This document shows, piece after piece, positions 18,235 through 28,500 of a stretch of 64,000 bases of DNA. The first letter of the stretch is position 1, and every line of letters starts with the position of its first letter. Source of the DNA: Clostridium sp. Marseille-P299 (GTDB taxonomy: Bacteria > Bacillota > Clostridia > Lachnospirales > Lachnospiraceae); NCBI RefSeq assembly GCF_900078195.1, contig NZ_FJVE01000007.1, positions 930,001 to 994,000 on the forward strand, written 5' to 3'. The notes below the pieces were generated by a model, which ran no database searches, was not told the DNA's origin, and saw only the letters and a list, made by a program, of their open reading frames with translations. The translations under genes and the position numbers were made by a program.

Positions 18235-19047
18235 ATGATACACCAAGTAATTGATATTCAAGTGAAAGGTTCTTTGCCAAATACAAAATTATATACCTAT
18301 TTTTTAGATAATTCTGAAGAAATTAATTCTAACAGGGTTAGGCCAGTAATCGTTATATGTCCAGGGGGTGGCTATGCAATGACCTCCGATCGAGAAGCAG
18401 AACCAGTTGCAATGAAGTTTCTGTCTATGGGATATCACGCAGTTATATTACGATATTCTTGTGCACCAGCAGTTTATCCAACAGCGTTGCTTGAATTAGC
18501 AACGGTTGTAAAGTTACTTAGAGATAATGCGGATTTATGGCATATTGACAAGGAAAAAATAATTATTCAAGGTTCTTCTGCAGGTGGGCACTTGGCAGCA
18601 AGCTTCGGTGTGTTTTGGAAAGAAGCTTTTTTAGCACAATATTTTAATACTATCTCAGATCTATTAAAGCCAAATGGTTTGATACTTAATTACCCAGTTA
18701 TCACATCTGGACGATTTGCTCATCGTGATTCTTTTTATAATTTATTAGGAGAACGCTATGAAGAATTGCTTGATAAAATGTCTTTAGAAAAACATGTTAC
18801 GGAAGATACTCCAAAAACGTTTCTATGGCACACCTTTCCAGATGATTGTGTACCAGTGGAAAATTCACTTTTATTTGTAATGGCATTGAAGGAAAAAAAT
18901 ATCCCAACGGAATTCCATATGTATCCTGTTGGAGGCCATGGTTTGGGACTTGCTACAAAGGAAACCGCTTGTCCGAATGGATATGGTGTTCAAGAAGAGT
19001 GTAAAACTTGGATTAATTTAGTTGAAACCTGGCTTGTAAATATATAA
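18235..19047 (+). CDS. Cytosolic alpha/beta hydrolase, acetyl-esterase-like
   Basis: A 270-residue serine hydrolase without a signal peptide. The oxyanion region is CPGGGYAMTSDRE (about residues 41-53), the nucleophile elbow GSSAGGHLA (about 116-124), the probable acid lies in FPDDCVPVENS (about 202-212) and the His in GGHGLGL (about 234-240). This is the pattern of BD-FAE/acetyl-xylan-esterase-like enzymes that remove acyl groups from imported oligosaccharides. Its position between a sugar transporter and YesM/YesN regulators supports that role. AGGAGGT lies upstream of the ATG. Hormone-sensitive-lipase-like relatives remain an alternative. Confidence 0.85.
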   Translation: MIHQVIDIQVKGSLPNTKLYTYFLDNSEEINSNRVRPVIVICPGGGYAMTSDREAEPVAMKFLSMGYHAVILRYSCAPAVYPTALLELATVVKLLRDNADLWHIDKEKIIIQGSSAGGHLAASFGVFWKEAFLAQYFNTISDLLKPNGLILNYPVITSGRFAHRDSFYNLLGERYEELLDKMSLEKHVTEDTPKTFLWHTFPDDCVPVENSLLFVMALKEKNIPTEFHMYPVGGHGLGLATKETACPNGYGVQEECKTWINLVETWLVNI

Positions 19048-19054
19048 TATAAAG

Positions 19055-19101
19055 TAGGTGTGCTCTATTTTTTAAGTTTAATAAAATTTAGAGCACACCT
19101 A
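19055..19101. repeat. Perfect 13-bp inverted repeat after the esterase gene
   Basis: TAGGTGTGCTCTA (19055-19067) and TAGAGCACACCTA (19089-19101) are separated by 21 nt. The T-run lies in the loop, not after the stem, so it may act as an RNA 3'-end stabiliser or a weak terminator. Confidence 0.65.
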
Positions 19102-19218
19102 AAAACATTAAGTGTATATATAAAATAATACAAATAGAGTGCACTGCAAAACAAGAAGGTTACAAGAAAAATGCACTTGAAAAATCATTGAAATATACAT
19201 ATATAAAAGCAATTAATT

Positions 19219-20760
19219 TTACTTTAAATTATTTTTGCGAAATTCAGCGGGACTTTCACCAACATATTTTTTGAACTTCTTATGAAAATAATCTACGTTT
19301 TTATAGCCCACACGCTCAGCAATTTCATAGACTTTTAGATTTCTTTCTAGAAGTAATTCTTTTGAGTGGCGAATTCGGACTTGGTCTATGTAGGAATTAA
19401 AACTTTCCCTCATTTTCTTATTAAAGATTTTACCTAAATAGGAACTATTGTACCCGAATAATGGTGCTATCGTATCTAGTTTTATGTTATCAGAAAAGTT
19501 ATGATTAATATAATAGACGATATCATCAATGATACTATCACTGGATGAATTTCCAATCGCGTTCATGATCATTTCAAACTGTTCTGAAAAAAATAAAATA
19601 ATTTCGTAAAGATAATATTTTCTCTCAATTAAGTCAATCACAGAAGAATTCGTTGGGAAGGGAATCCCAGTAGCGTTATAAATGTGACTGATAGTTTGCT
19701 TGATCTGTAGATATATATCTGTTAAAAATAGTTTAATATTAGATAAATTGCTTGTAGCATTGTATAACTTCTTCTCTAGGTGATGTAGAGTTTCAGCAAT
19801 CATATTTCGGTTGAAGCATTGAATATAGTCACAGAATTTTTCACAGTACTGATTGGCATCTTCCGGAGTGAGTTCTTGTTTCATCGAGCTTACATCAGGC
19901 AGCTGTTCATAACCAATGGTGTGTTGGTTTTGCTCACAGAAAAAACGTCGATTTAACAATTCTAGTGCATCATCATATGAATAGTGAATGTCTTCAACTC
20001 TATAGATTAATCTTCCATAAGTTATAAATAAGGAATCCAGAGGAGAACCTTTTTGGGGAACGTTATCATAATGTCTTAGAAAATCTTGAAAACGATTTAA
20101 AGCAAAATCTCCTTTTAATAAAACAACATCATTATCATGAATTTTTATGTGTTCATACGAATTATTCCCTTGATTTGTTACTTTTAATAAATCAGCAAAG
20201 CTATAAGTAAGATTAAATAATCCCTGATTATAATTTTCATAAATAACGATTTGATACATAGAAGCAGAGAGGTTAATTTCCTCAAAATTTATTTGATTAT
20301 AATCACTTGAATTCAAAATGATATCATGAAGTATCGCAGACTTCGCTTTTTCTTTATATTGATTCATGGTATTTGTATGTAATTGCTCTTTTTCCAATGC
20401 TTCCTTTACTGTGGTAACTGCATGAATTAGTTCCTCATCGTGAATTGGTTTCGTTAAATAAAAATCCACACCATAACGTATCGCAGTTTGAGCATATTTA
20501 AAATCAGAAAAACCGCTTAATATAATAAAATGGCCTTTAAAATTTTGTTCTCTAGCGAGTCTTACAATTTCTGTTCCTTGAAGTTTAGGCATGCGAATAT
20601 CCAGCAATACTAAATCTGGTTTTAGTTTTAGTATACCTGATAGAGTGTCTTCGCCATTGCTAGATTCACCACATATGGTAAATCCAAGTTTATCCCACTC
20701 AATGATACATTTTAATCCCTCGCGAATAATTTCTTCATCATCTGCTATAAATACATTCAT
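19219..20760 (-). CDS. YesN-type response regulator with AraC output domain
   Basis: A 513-residue transcription factor. It has a receiver domain at the N-terminus (ADDEE near residues 6-10, phospho-acceptor Asp in LLDIRMPK near 55, LSGFSDF near 82, TKPI lysine near 105), a long middle region (about 130-400) and two AraC helix-turn-helix motifs at the C-terminus (about 410-510, with GYNSSYLGKIF and VGYKNVDYFHKKFKK). Such regulators activate sugar-transporter operons, and the LplB/LplC system upstream is the likely target. It lies 7 bp downstream of its partner kinase gene, whose reading frame is broken, so the pair may no longer signal normally. Confidence 0.9.
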   Translation of the reverse strand: MNVFIADDEEIIREGLKCIIEWDKLGFTICGESSNGEDTLSGILKLKPDLVLLDIRMPKLQGTEIVRLAREQNFKGHFIILSGFSDFKYAQTAIRYGVDFYLTKPIHDEELIHAVTTVKEALEKEQLHTNTMNQYKEKAKSAILHDIILNSSDYNQINFEEINLSASMYQIVIYENYNQGLFNLTYSFADLLKVTNQGNNSYEHIKIHDNDVVLLKGDFALNRFQDFLRHYDNVPQKGSPLDSLFITYGRLIYRVEDIHYSYDDALELLNRRFFCEQNQHTIGYEQLPDVSSMKQELTPEDANQYCEKFCDYIQCFNRNMIAETLHHLEKKLYNATSNLSNIKLFLTDIYLQIKQTISHIYNATGIPFPTNSSVIDLIERKYYLYEIILFFSEQFEMIMNAIGNSSSDSIIDDIVYYINHNFSDNIKLDTIAPLFGYNSSYLGKIFNKKMRESFNSYIDQVRIRHSKELLLERNLKVYEIAERVGYKNVDYFHKKFKKYVGESPAEFRKNNLK

Positions 20761-20767
20761 AATCCAA

Positions 20768-22570
20768 TTATCCCTCCATCATATTATGTAAAGGAAGTGT
20801 TAGAGATACAAGTGTTCCTTCATTTGGACAACTTTTTATTTGAATTCCATAGGCTTCACCATAAAATAATTTAATCCGCTGATTAATATTATAGATGCCA
20901 ATACTAGAAGTTTTGGTTTCATCTTTTACTTTAATATTATTCATAAGAGAAGACAATGCATCTTCAGTCATGCCCAAACCATTATCATAAATATCAATTA
21001 ATAAAAATTCATCATAGCTAGTTTTAACATCAATGGAAATTTGCCCATTTTCTTCTATACCCTCTAAACCGTGAATAATAGCATTTTCTACAATTGGTTG
21101 TAATAATAGAGGAAGAATTTGATATTCTTTTAAATTCATATCATCTGGGATGGTTAAAGTATAATTTACCCTGTCATTAAAACGTAATTTTTGAATTGCT
21201 AGGTATGTAGATATGTATTCTAATTCTTTATCTAACGTAGTTGAGGTGCTTCCGGTATTCTCCAATACATAGTGCATAGACCTTCCTAATAACATAATAG
21301 CATTAGCAACATCTTTATTTCCTTCTTTAAAAGCTTTCATACGTATAGTCTCTAGTGTGTTATACAAAAAATGAGGATTAATCTGGCTTGCAAGCATTTT
21401 AAATTCCATCTTTTGTTGTTGATTTCTTAAAAGTTGTTCTTTTATCTCTGATTCATACATCTTTGCGTTCATAGTGATGATGCTTTGTATCATTACTTTT
21501 AAATCAGAAAAAGCTTCAGATAATTCATCTTCTCCTTTAAAAGTATCGATAATATGATAATCACCTTCACTTGCTTTGCGCATTTCGCCACGAAGTGTTA
21601 CAATCCTAGAGCTGAACTGATTGGTAAATATCACGATCATAATAAAGGGTAAGAAGGATGCAATTAAAATAATAGCACTACATATAAGAATGATGCCTCT
21701 TGCATCATCATAGGCATGTAAATCTATTGTTGAAATATATATTTTATCTTTGGAAGTATAAGAGAGTAAAGTAGAAATGTAAGCAATGCTATCCTTATTG
21801 CGAAAGCGTAGCTTTCCGGAATAGACATATTGGGATTTACTGTAATCAATTGGTATTGTTAAGTTTGTTCCAGTCGTATTACGTTCCGTACTATAAAAGA
21901 TTGGATCTTGATTTACAGTAACGATATTAATCAGTAGATTATTTTGAATTCTGTTTTTTAGATAGTTGTCACTAATACGTATTACTAAGACTGCATATTC
22001 ATTGGTTGCAATTACAGGAATTCTCCTGATTAAACAAAGCTCTTGAGTGGTATGTTTCCAGTTATCCAAACGTTCAAGACTTTTCCAATGAATATCTGCT
22101 TGTTTCACTGCTTGTTGATACCATTCCATGTTTTTTATTTCATCAGTCACAGCTTTATAGTAACCATTGTTATATATAGTTGGATTATTTGTATAGATTT
22201 CAATGGAAGAAATAAAAGCATTTTTTTGTATTTAGTTATAGAGCTTTGTATAATTGCTACTGCGTTTTACAGCTTCCTGAACAGATGTATACCTGGTTTT
22301 TAATAGATCTTGGAGATTTTTATCCTTAAATAAGTCATCTGATATATTGTAAACAGTAGTAGTTATGTCAAACATAATGGATTTTACTCGCACATTATCT
22401 GCTTCTGCTTGATTCTTGTAATGGGTCAATAAAAGGTTTAGGGTATTCGCTAGTAAAAAAGTTCCGATAATTAAAATTGGTATAAAAATTGCGGAAAAGT
22501 AAATGAAATATAACTGTTTCTTGACTCTCATATTATGAAAAATATGCTTTACAGAGGAGAATAACTTCAT
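20768..22570 (-). pseudogene. YesM-type sensor histidine kinase interrupted by an in-frame stop codon
   Basis: The first 112 codons (from 22570) give transmembrane helix 1 and the start of the sensor domain. A TAA then falls at 22232-22234, and the same frame resumes at once (IQKNAFISSIEIYTNNP) and runs to 20768. The downstream part contains the rest of the extracellular domain, transmembrane helix 2, HAMP, the His_kinase box (QINPHFLYNTLE) and an ATPase domain (DNGLGMT). The intact protein would be 600 residues, normal for YesM. One base change (for example to AAA, CAA or GAA) would restore it. A GTG at 22150 could start a shortened protein lacking helix 1. A true nonsense mutation, read-through or a sequencing error are all possible. 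Confidence 0.85.
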
Positions 22571-22762
22571 AAATCAGGCACCTTCTTCCGAAATTTTACA
22601 TGTAGCAATTTAATTATAGATTAACCAAAAAAGATTGTCAAATAACTTGTATAATGGTAAGTTGATATTTTAAAGAAGGTATGGCATACTGATACGAATA
22701 ATAATAGTAAAAAACAAAGAATACAATAGAATCTAACTTGTCTAAAAAAGGGGGTATATTGC

Positions 22763-23133
22763 ATGGTCGATGTAAATGTCCGTATTATGACGATTCATGA
22801 TTATGAAGGAGTATATGATTTGTGGTTAAATACCGCTGGTATGGGTTTAAATAATCTAGACGATTCAAAATCAGGAATAGAAAAATTTTTAAGACACAAT
22901 CCAAATATCATACCTCGGTAGCAGAAACAGAACGTAAAAAAGGTATTGGAGCATTCATGGTTGACAGTGTATTGAATGCTTTAAGGCAAGAGGAAATTAA
23001 TAAAGTTGCAATGGTTGTTTTTTCAAATAATGAACTTGGAAATTCTTTTTGGAAGAATCAAGGATTTATAGAAAGAACGGATCTGAAATATCGTAATAAA
23101 AATGTTGCAGAGTTGATTCGCATTGATACATAA
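22763..23133 (+). pseudogene. GNAT acetyltransferase remnant with an internal out-of-frame deletion
   Basis: The N-terminal part reads MVDVNVRIMTIHDYEG...GMGLNNLDDSKSGIEKF and stops at TAG 22919-22921. Starting at about 22906 in another frame the C-terminal half continues as YHTSVAE, then the acetyl-CoA loop RKKGIGAFMVD and NELGNSFWKNQGF, to TAA at 23131. Relatives have roughly 25-30 residues between these parts (the central beta strands). I therefore infer a deletion near 22904-22908 that removed them and shifted the frame. A GGGGG ribosome site still precedes the ATG. The product cannot be functional. Confidence 0.82.
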
Positions 23134-23323
23134 ACTTTTTAACGGATTTCATTTTTATATAGTAATAATGATTATGTAAAACAAACATCTTTAAATACTA
23201 TTAAAGTTCTGTTAGTGAACAATACCATGCAAAAATACAGCGAGTTAGATAGAATTTTATTAAATAGCAATAAATTTTCAAATATGTGTATACTATCAAC
23301 ATTAACATTAGGAGGTTAAATGT

Positions 23324-23560
23324 ATGCATGAAGGACAGGCAAAATTTTATGAGTATATGATTGATAAAATGGAGGAAGAGAGAAAAGAAGAAGGAATTAT
23401 GCTTTTAAAGGAGTCCTTTGAAAGACAAGAGCAAGGAACTTTTACAACAGAATACCTAGATGATATCAGTGTAAAATTACTTGCACTTATAAAGCCAGAA
23501 TTTAAAGGAGAAGTAAAAAACATATTCGAACAATTTGGGAAAATGCATATTAGTAAATAA
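23324..23560 (+). CDS. Small protein of unknown function
   Basis: A 78-residue, charged, probably helical protein with no signal peptide or membrane segment. I do not recognise the family. A strong TTAGGAGGT ribosome site lies before ATG 23324, and codon use matches the neighbours, so it is probably real. The N-terminal half is Glu/Lys-rich (DKMEEERKEEG) and the C-terminus contains a KPEFKGEVKNIFEQFGK segment. The neighbours (a dead acetyltransferase and a diguanylate cyclase) give no clear hint about function. Confidence 0.65.
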   Translation: MHEGQAKFYEYMIDKMEEERKEEGIMLLKESFERQEQGTFTTEYLDDISVKLLALIKPEFKGEVKNIFEQFGKMHISK

Positions 23561-23788
23561 TTAAAAAGAGCTTTTGCGAAATTAATGCAATATATAACGA
23601 TATTGATTTTGCAGAAGTTTTTTTGTTTTTGGATAACTACATTCAAATAATACATACCAAGGTATCTTGAAAATAATACGAAAAGTACTATAATATATAA
23701 AATAAAAGTATAATTTTAACTTTAGATAAAACCAATATAAAATGTTTTTGCATGTCAGAACACTTATATTGGGGGAGGATCTTGTTTT

Positions 23789-25330
23789 ATGGAAAAGCAA
23801 AATAAACTATACTTGAGGATTTTAATAGGCTCTCAAACCATAATTTTTCTATTTATTATTCTTTTATTATCGCCTTTTTTTAAAGATTTTTCGAAACATA
23901 ATAAGGAGCTTATTCGTAAGTTGGTTATATCAGATACAAAAGTTGATATAAAGGAAATTATTGATAATACAGTTTTAAGAATTGATTTAAAAAGGAAAAG
24001 TGTTTCAGAGCAAGTAAGTCAATTAATGGATCTATCATTGGATCTATTTTCTGAAGCTAAAGAAGAAGACGTTGAGAATTTGGTTTCTACTTATTATGAT
24101 AAATATCAATCTTTACAAAAGGGAAAAATAATTCAATTTATATTGCTAAATGAAGTCACAGGTAAGGTGTTATTTAATTCAGACGAAAGCATTTCTTCAC
24201 AATCAGAAAATATTCAAAAGCAGCAAATCGATGCACAAAAATCCAAAAATTCACTTTATAAAGAAAAAACAAATGGTAATTATCAATTGGTTCTTTATGC
24301 AAAGCAAAATGATATGGATCAGATTGTTAAAGACCAGGTTTACATAGAACTACATAATACCAATAACGAGGGTAACCGTTATGTATGGGTAAATGAAGTA
24401 TTAAATTACGATGGTGGTGATAATTACGCAGTCCGTATTATACATCCTAACCTTACTGAAACAGAAGGAGATTTATTATCAACATTAACAGAAGATATTG
24501 AGGGGAATTATCCATATCTTACAGAACTTGAAGGAATAAAAGAAAAAGGTGAAATATTTCAAACTTACTATTTTAAGAATAAATTAGATGATAAGATAGA
24601 AGAAAAGTTGTCATATTCAAAACTATATGAACCATTTGATTGGATTATTTCAACAGGATTACCATTGGGTGACATGTTTTCTTATACCAATGTACTTAGA
24701 AACTACTATAGTAAAGCCATTGGTTTTACTTTGGTAATACTTGTGGTTTTTACTCTGATCCTCTTTACCTTTGGTACAGGCATTATTTTAAAATTTCAGA
24801 AATCATATAAAGAGCATGTTGATAGTTATGTTAGAAGAGAAACGGAATTGGATCCACTAACAGGAGCATTAAATCGTAAAACAGCGGATAAATCTTTAAA
24901 AAGGCATTTCGAACTTATGCAAAGTAATGATAATTCTACATTGCTTATTATGATAGATATAGATGATTTTAAGAGAATAAACGATACCTATGGTCATGAT
25001 ATTGGTGATTATGTATTACAAAAGGTAACACAATATATAACAACATGTCTTCGCGTAGGAGATATGCTTTATCGCTGGGGTGGAGAAGAATTCTTATTAA
25101 TTCTACAAGGAGTTAAACAAGATTCACAATATTATTTTGCAAATAATATTCGTAATACGGTTTCGGATATTGTGTTTGATGGGAATGGAGAAAAATTTAA
25201 TGTTACACTTTCTATGGGTGGTGCTTACATGGAAAAAGATGATATTGATTATAAACAAGCAGTCAAACGTGCGGATAACGCTTTATATCATGCCAAAAAT
25301 CAAGGAAAAAATAGATATTGTTCGAAATAA
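23789..25330 (+). CDS. Membrane diguanylate cyclase (GGDEF) with extracellular sensor
   Basis: A 513-residue enzyme that should make cyclic di-GMP from GTP. Transmembrane helix 1 lies at about 12-31, a CACHE-like extracellular sensor at about 35-305, transmembrane helix 2 at about 310-333 and the GGDEF domain at about 350-512. Motifs include DPLTGALNR, DIDDFKRINDTYGHDIGD and the active site RWGGEEF. An inhibitory I-site RxxD (RVGD) lies five residues before GGEEF, so product feedback is likely. GGGGGAGG precedes the ATG. It is a single-gene unit with its own terminator. The ligand sensed outside the cell is unknown. Confidence 0.92.
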   Translation: MEKQNKLYLRILIGSQTIIFLFIILLLSPFFKDFSKHNKELIRKLVISDTKVDIKEIIDNTVLRIDLKRKSVSEQVSQLMDLSLDLFSEAKEEDVENLVSTYYDKYQSLQKGKIIQFILLNEVTGKVLFNSDESISSQSENIQKQQIDAQKSKNSLYKEKTNGNYQLVLYAKQNDMDQIVKDQVYIELHNTNNEGNRYVWVNEVLNYDGGDNYAVRIIHPNLTETEGDLLSTLTEDIEGNYPYLTELEGIKEKGEIFQTYYFKNKLDDKIEEKLSYSKLYEPFDWIISTGLPLGDMFSYTNVLRNYYSKAIGFTLVILVVFTLILFTFGTGIILKFQKSYKEHVDSYVRRETELDPLTGALNRKTADKSLKRHFELMQSNDNSTLLIMIDIDDFKRINDTYGHDIGDYVLQKVTQYITTCLRVGDMLYRWGGEEFLLILQGVKQDSQYYFANNIRNTVSDIVFDGNGEKFNVTLSMGGAYMEKDDIDYKQAVKRADNALYHAKNQGKNRYCSK

Positions 25331-25331
25331 A

Positions 25332-25364
25332 AGCGATGGAGGATATACCCTTCATCGTTTTTTA
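25332..25364 (+). terminator. Terminator after the diguanylate cyclase gene
   Basis: CGATGGAGG pairs with CCTTCATCG (one G-T pair and a bulge) around a short loop, followed by TTTTTT, immediately after the stop codon. Confidence 0.8.
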
Positions 25365-25587
25365 TATAATAAGAAATTATAAGAATGTAAACTTATAGAA
25401 CATAAAGACTATTGTCGAATTATGGAACTCTTGTAGATTCTACGAATATAATATATTGATAATATTGTCGAAATCAAGCGTAAATTGAGGATTTTGATAA
25501 ATTATCATGATTTAATACGACATACTATTTGAAATTCAATATGGAATTGTAATCGAATCTTTTAGGAATATGAAAGGAGTTAATAGT

Positions 25588-28500
25588 ATGATGGAATCGT
25601 GTGAGAACACCATAGAAAGAATAGTCAGAGAGTTTGATATTGAGGCAATTCAACTACCGATCGTTTATAATAAATACGGTGATCATGATCCAGATGGACT
25701 GATGTATGTATTAAAAAAGGATGCGCAGAGGATAAAAGAACGAGCAATTGAGAATTTTAAACAGAAGATTCCGCAGCCTTATGAAGAGGTACAGCCCCTT
25801 GTATTACGCGCAAATCTAGGAGATGAAATACGAGTTCATTTCAGACATTCGTTAAACAGAAATCTGTCGATCCATGTACAAGGACTTACGTATGATGTTT
25901 TAACTTCGGATGGGGCGTTTGTAGGAATGAATCCAGACAGTACCACAGGAGGGGCAGAGATAACGTATTGCTGGTTTGCAGATAAGGAAGGAGTTTATTT
26001 ATTCAGCGACTTGGGGGATGCAAGGAGTAGTGAGGAAGGTACTAACGTTCACGGATTATTTGGTGCAATAATTATTGAGGCACCAGAATCTTCATGGAGA
26101 AATCCAGAAACAGGAGAAGAACTAGAAAGCGGTTTATTCGCAGATATTTATCACCCTGTAAATGCAGCATTTCGTGAATATGCGGTATTTTTCCACGATG
26201 AATTAGAAATGAAGAATAAAGATGGAAAACAACCAGAGGATCATCTCACTGGCTTACCTTCTGCAACAACAGGTATTAGCTACCGGGCAGAGCCAATGAG
26301 AAATCGTCACCCTCTTACCCATGATCCTGGAGATTCAGGAGAAGACATCTCAATGAGTTCGTGGGTATATGGAGATCCTGCGCCACCTATTTTAAAAGCA
26401 TATGTAGGAGACCCATCAAAAATTAGATTGATTCACGGTGGAGTAAAAGAGACACATGTATTTCATCTTCATAATCATCAATGGAGGTTAGAAGGTAATA
26501 ATACGAATTCCACCATTATTGATTCTATTTCCATTAGTCCGCAGGAATGTTATACCCTTGATATTTTGCATGGTGCAGGAAGCTTGAATGGAACAATTGG
26601 AGATGTAATTTTCCATTGCCACCTTTACCCTCATTTTCATGAAGGAATGTGGACGTTATGGAGAATTCATGACCGATTAGAAGATGGAAATGGTAAATTA
26701 CCAGATGGAACTATAATTCCAAAACTTCAGCCGCTTAAAGATAGAACGAAACCTTTACCAAAGGATCCAGATCATCCAGGATATCCAAATTTTATTAATG
26801 GAACGTTTGGAGAACGTCCACTTCAACCACCACTTGGAATTCTAAACCCTGATGGAACGAATAAGATAGACCCTACACCTTTGGAAGAAAGTAACTTTGT
26901 TGAAAATCCAGCAAGAGGAGCACTTTATGCAGAGACCTGTCCTTGCCATACCGATGGATGTAAAAAAGAAGATGTAAAGCTTTTTGAAATTGCACTAATA
27001 CAGGCAAAGGTAACGTACAATAGTTACGGATGGAATGATCCACAGGGCAGATTTTTCGTACTAAAAGAAGAATTAGAACGGCAAGGTGGCTTGGAAGCCT
27101 ATATTAAAAAGGTTGAAAATCAGGAAATTATAGCAGAACCTTTGGTAATTCGAGCAAACGCAGGAGACTGTATTGAAGTGAGGTTAACAAATCTTTTGCC
27201 AGAGTTTTTGGAAGCATCTCCGTTTCAGCAATTCACATTGACAGATATTGCAGGTTATCATATTCACCTTGTTAAATTTGATACGATTGTATCCGATGGT
27301 GCTGCAAATGGATGGAATAATATTGCTGGTGCAAGGCAATATGAAACTTTGGTAGAGAGATTTTTTGCAAATACCGAGCTACGCACCGTATTTTTCCATG
27401 ATCATCTGTATGCAAATTCACATCAACAACATGGAGTGTTTGGAGCGTTAATCGTCGAGGAAGCGGGAGCAACTTTCCATGATATACGAACGGGAGATAA
27501 ATTAAAGTTTGGTACAAAAGCAGTGATTCGAAGAAAAGATGGAACGTCTTTTAGAGAGTTTGCGTTATTTGTTCATGATTTTGCTCTTTTATTTGATGGA
27601 GAAGGGAAAGCCCTTAATCCACCTGAGGTACCTGGTTCCCATAATGATCCGGGGGTAATGGGCATAAATTATCGTTCAGAACCAATGAGAGAACGTTTGA
27701 AACTTCATGAAGATCCAGCGCATATTTTTAGTTCCGATGTTTTTGGAGATCCAGCAACGCCTATCCTTGAAACTTATCCAGGAGACGAAATGGTTATAAG
27801 ACTTTTAGATGGCGCACATGAAGAACAGCATGCCTTTAATATAGCTGGTATGTCTTGGCAAAAGGAAATAGCAGATATTAATTCGCCGTTTGCAGCATCT
27901 CAAACACTTGGAATTTCGGAAGCATTTAATTTGCGGATAACGAAACCATATAGAGCTGGGGATTATCTTTATTATTTTGGTGGAATTGATGATGTATGGC
28001 TAGGTTTATGGGGAATTATTAGAGCATATGATACGGAATGTGATAACCTAAAACCTTTATGCAAGGCGAAAGCACAATTAGTTCCATTCCCACCAGCATG
28101 CCCGGGAAAAGATGCAATAATTCGTAAGTATGAAATTGCAGCAATCCAAACGGATATTAAATATAACGAACATGGGGATCATGATCCAGATGGTCTGATA
28201 TTTGTACCATTAGAGGAGATGAATTCAGTTTTATGTGGTAAGAGTAAACCAAAACCATTAATATTACGTGCAAATGCTGGAGATTGGATAGAAATAACCC
28301 TTCATAATAAGTTCTCGCCAGAAAAACCAATACCGTATTTCGATTATCCAAGGGTTCCACTAGATTTTAAGCATCAACCATCCAATCGAGTTTCTCTCAA
28401 TCCACAATTTTTACAGTACGATCCTATTGGTGATTCGGGTATTAATGTAGGACGTAACAACAAAGAACAGACAGTAGGACCTGGTGAGAGTATAAAATAT

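Noticed and set aside
23561..23640. Terminator after the 78-residue gene
   Set aside because: A T-run is present but the candidate stem relies on scattered and wobble pairs.
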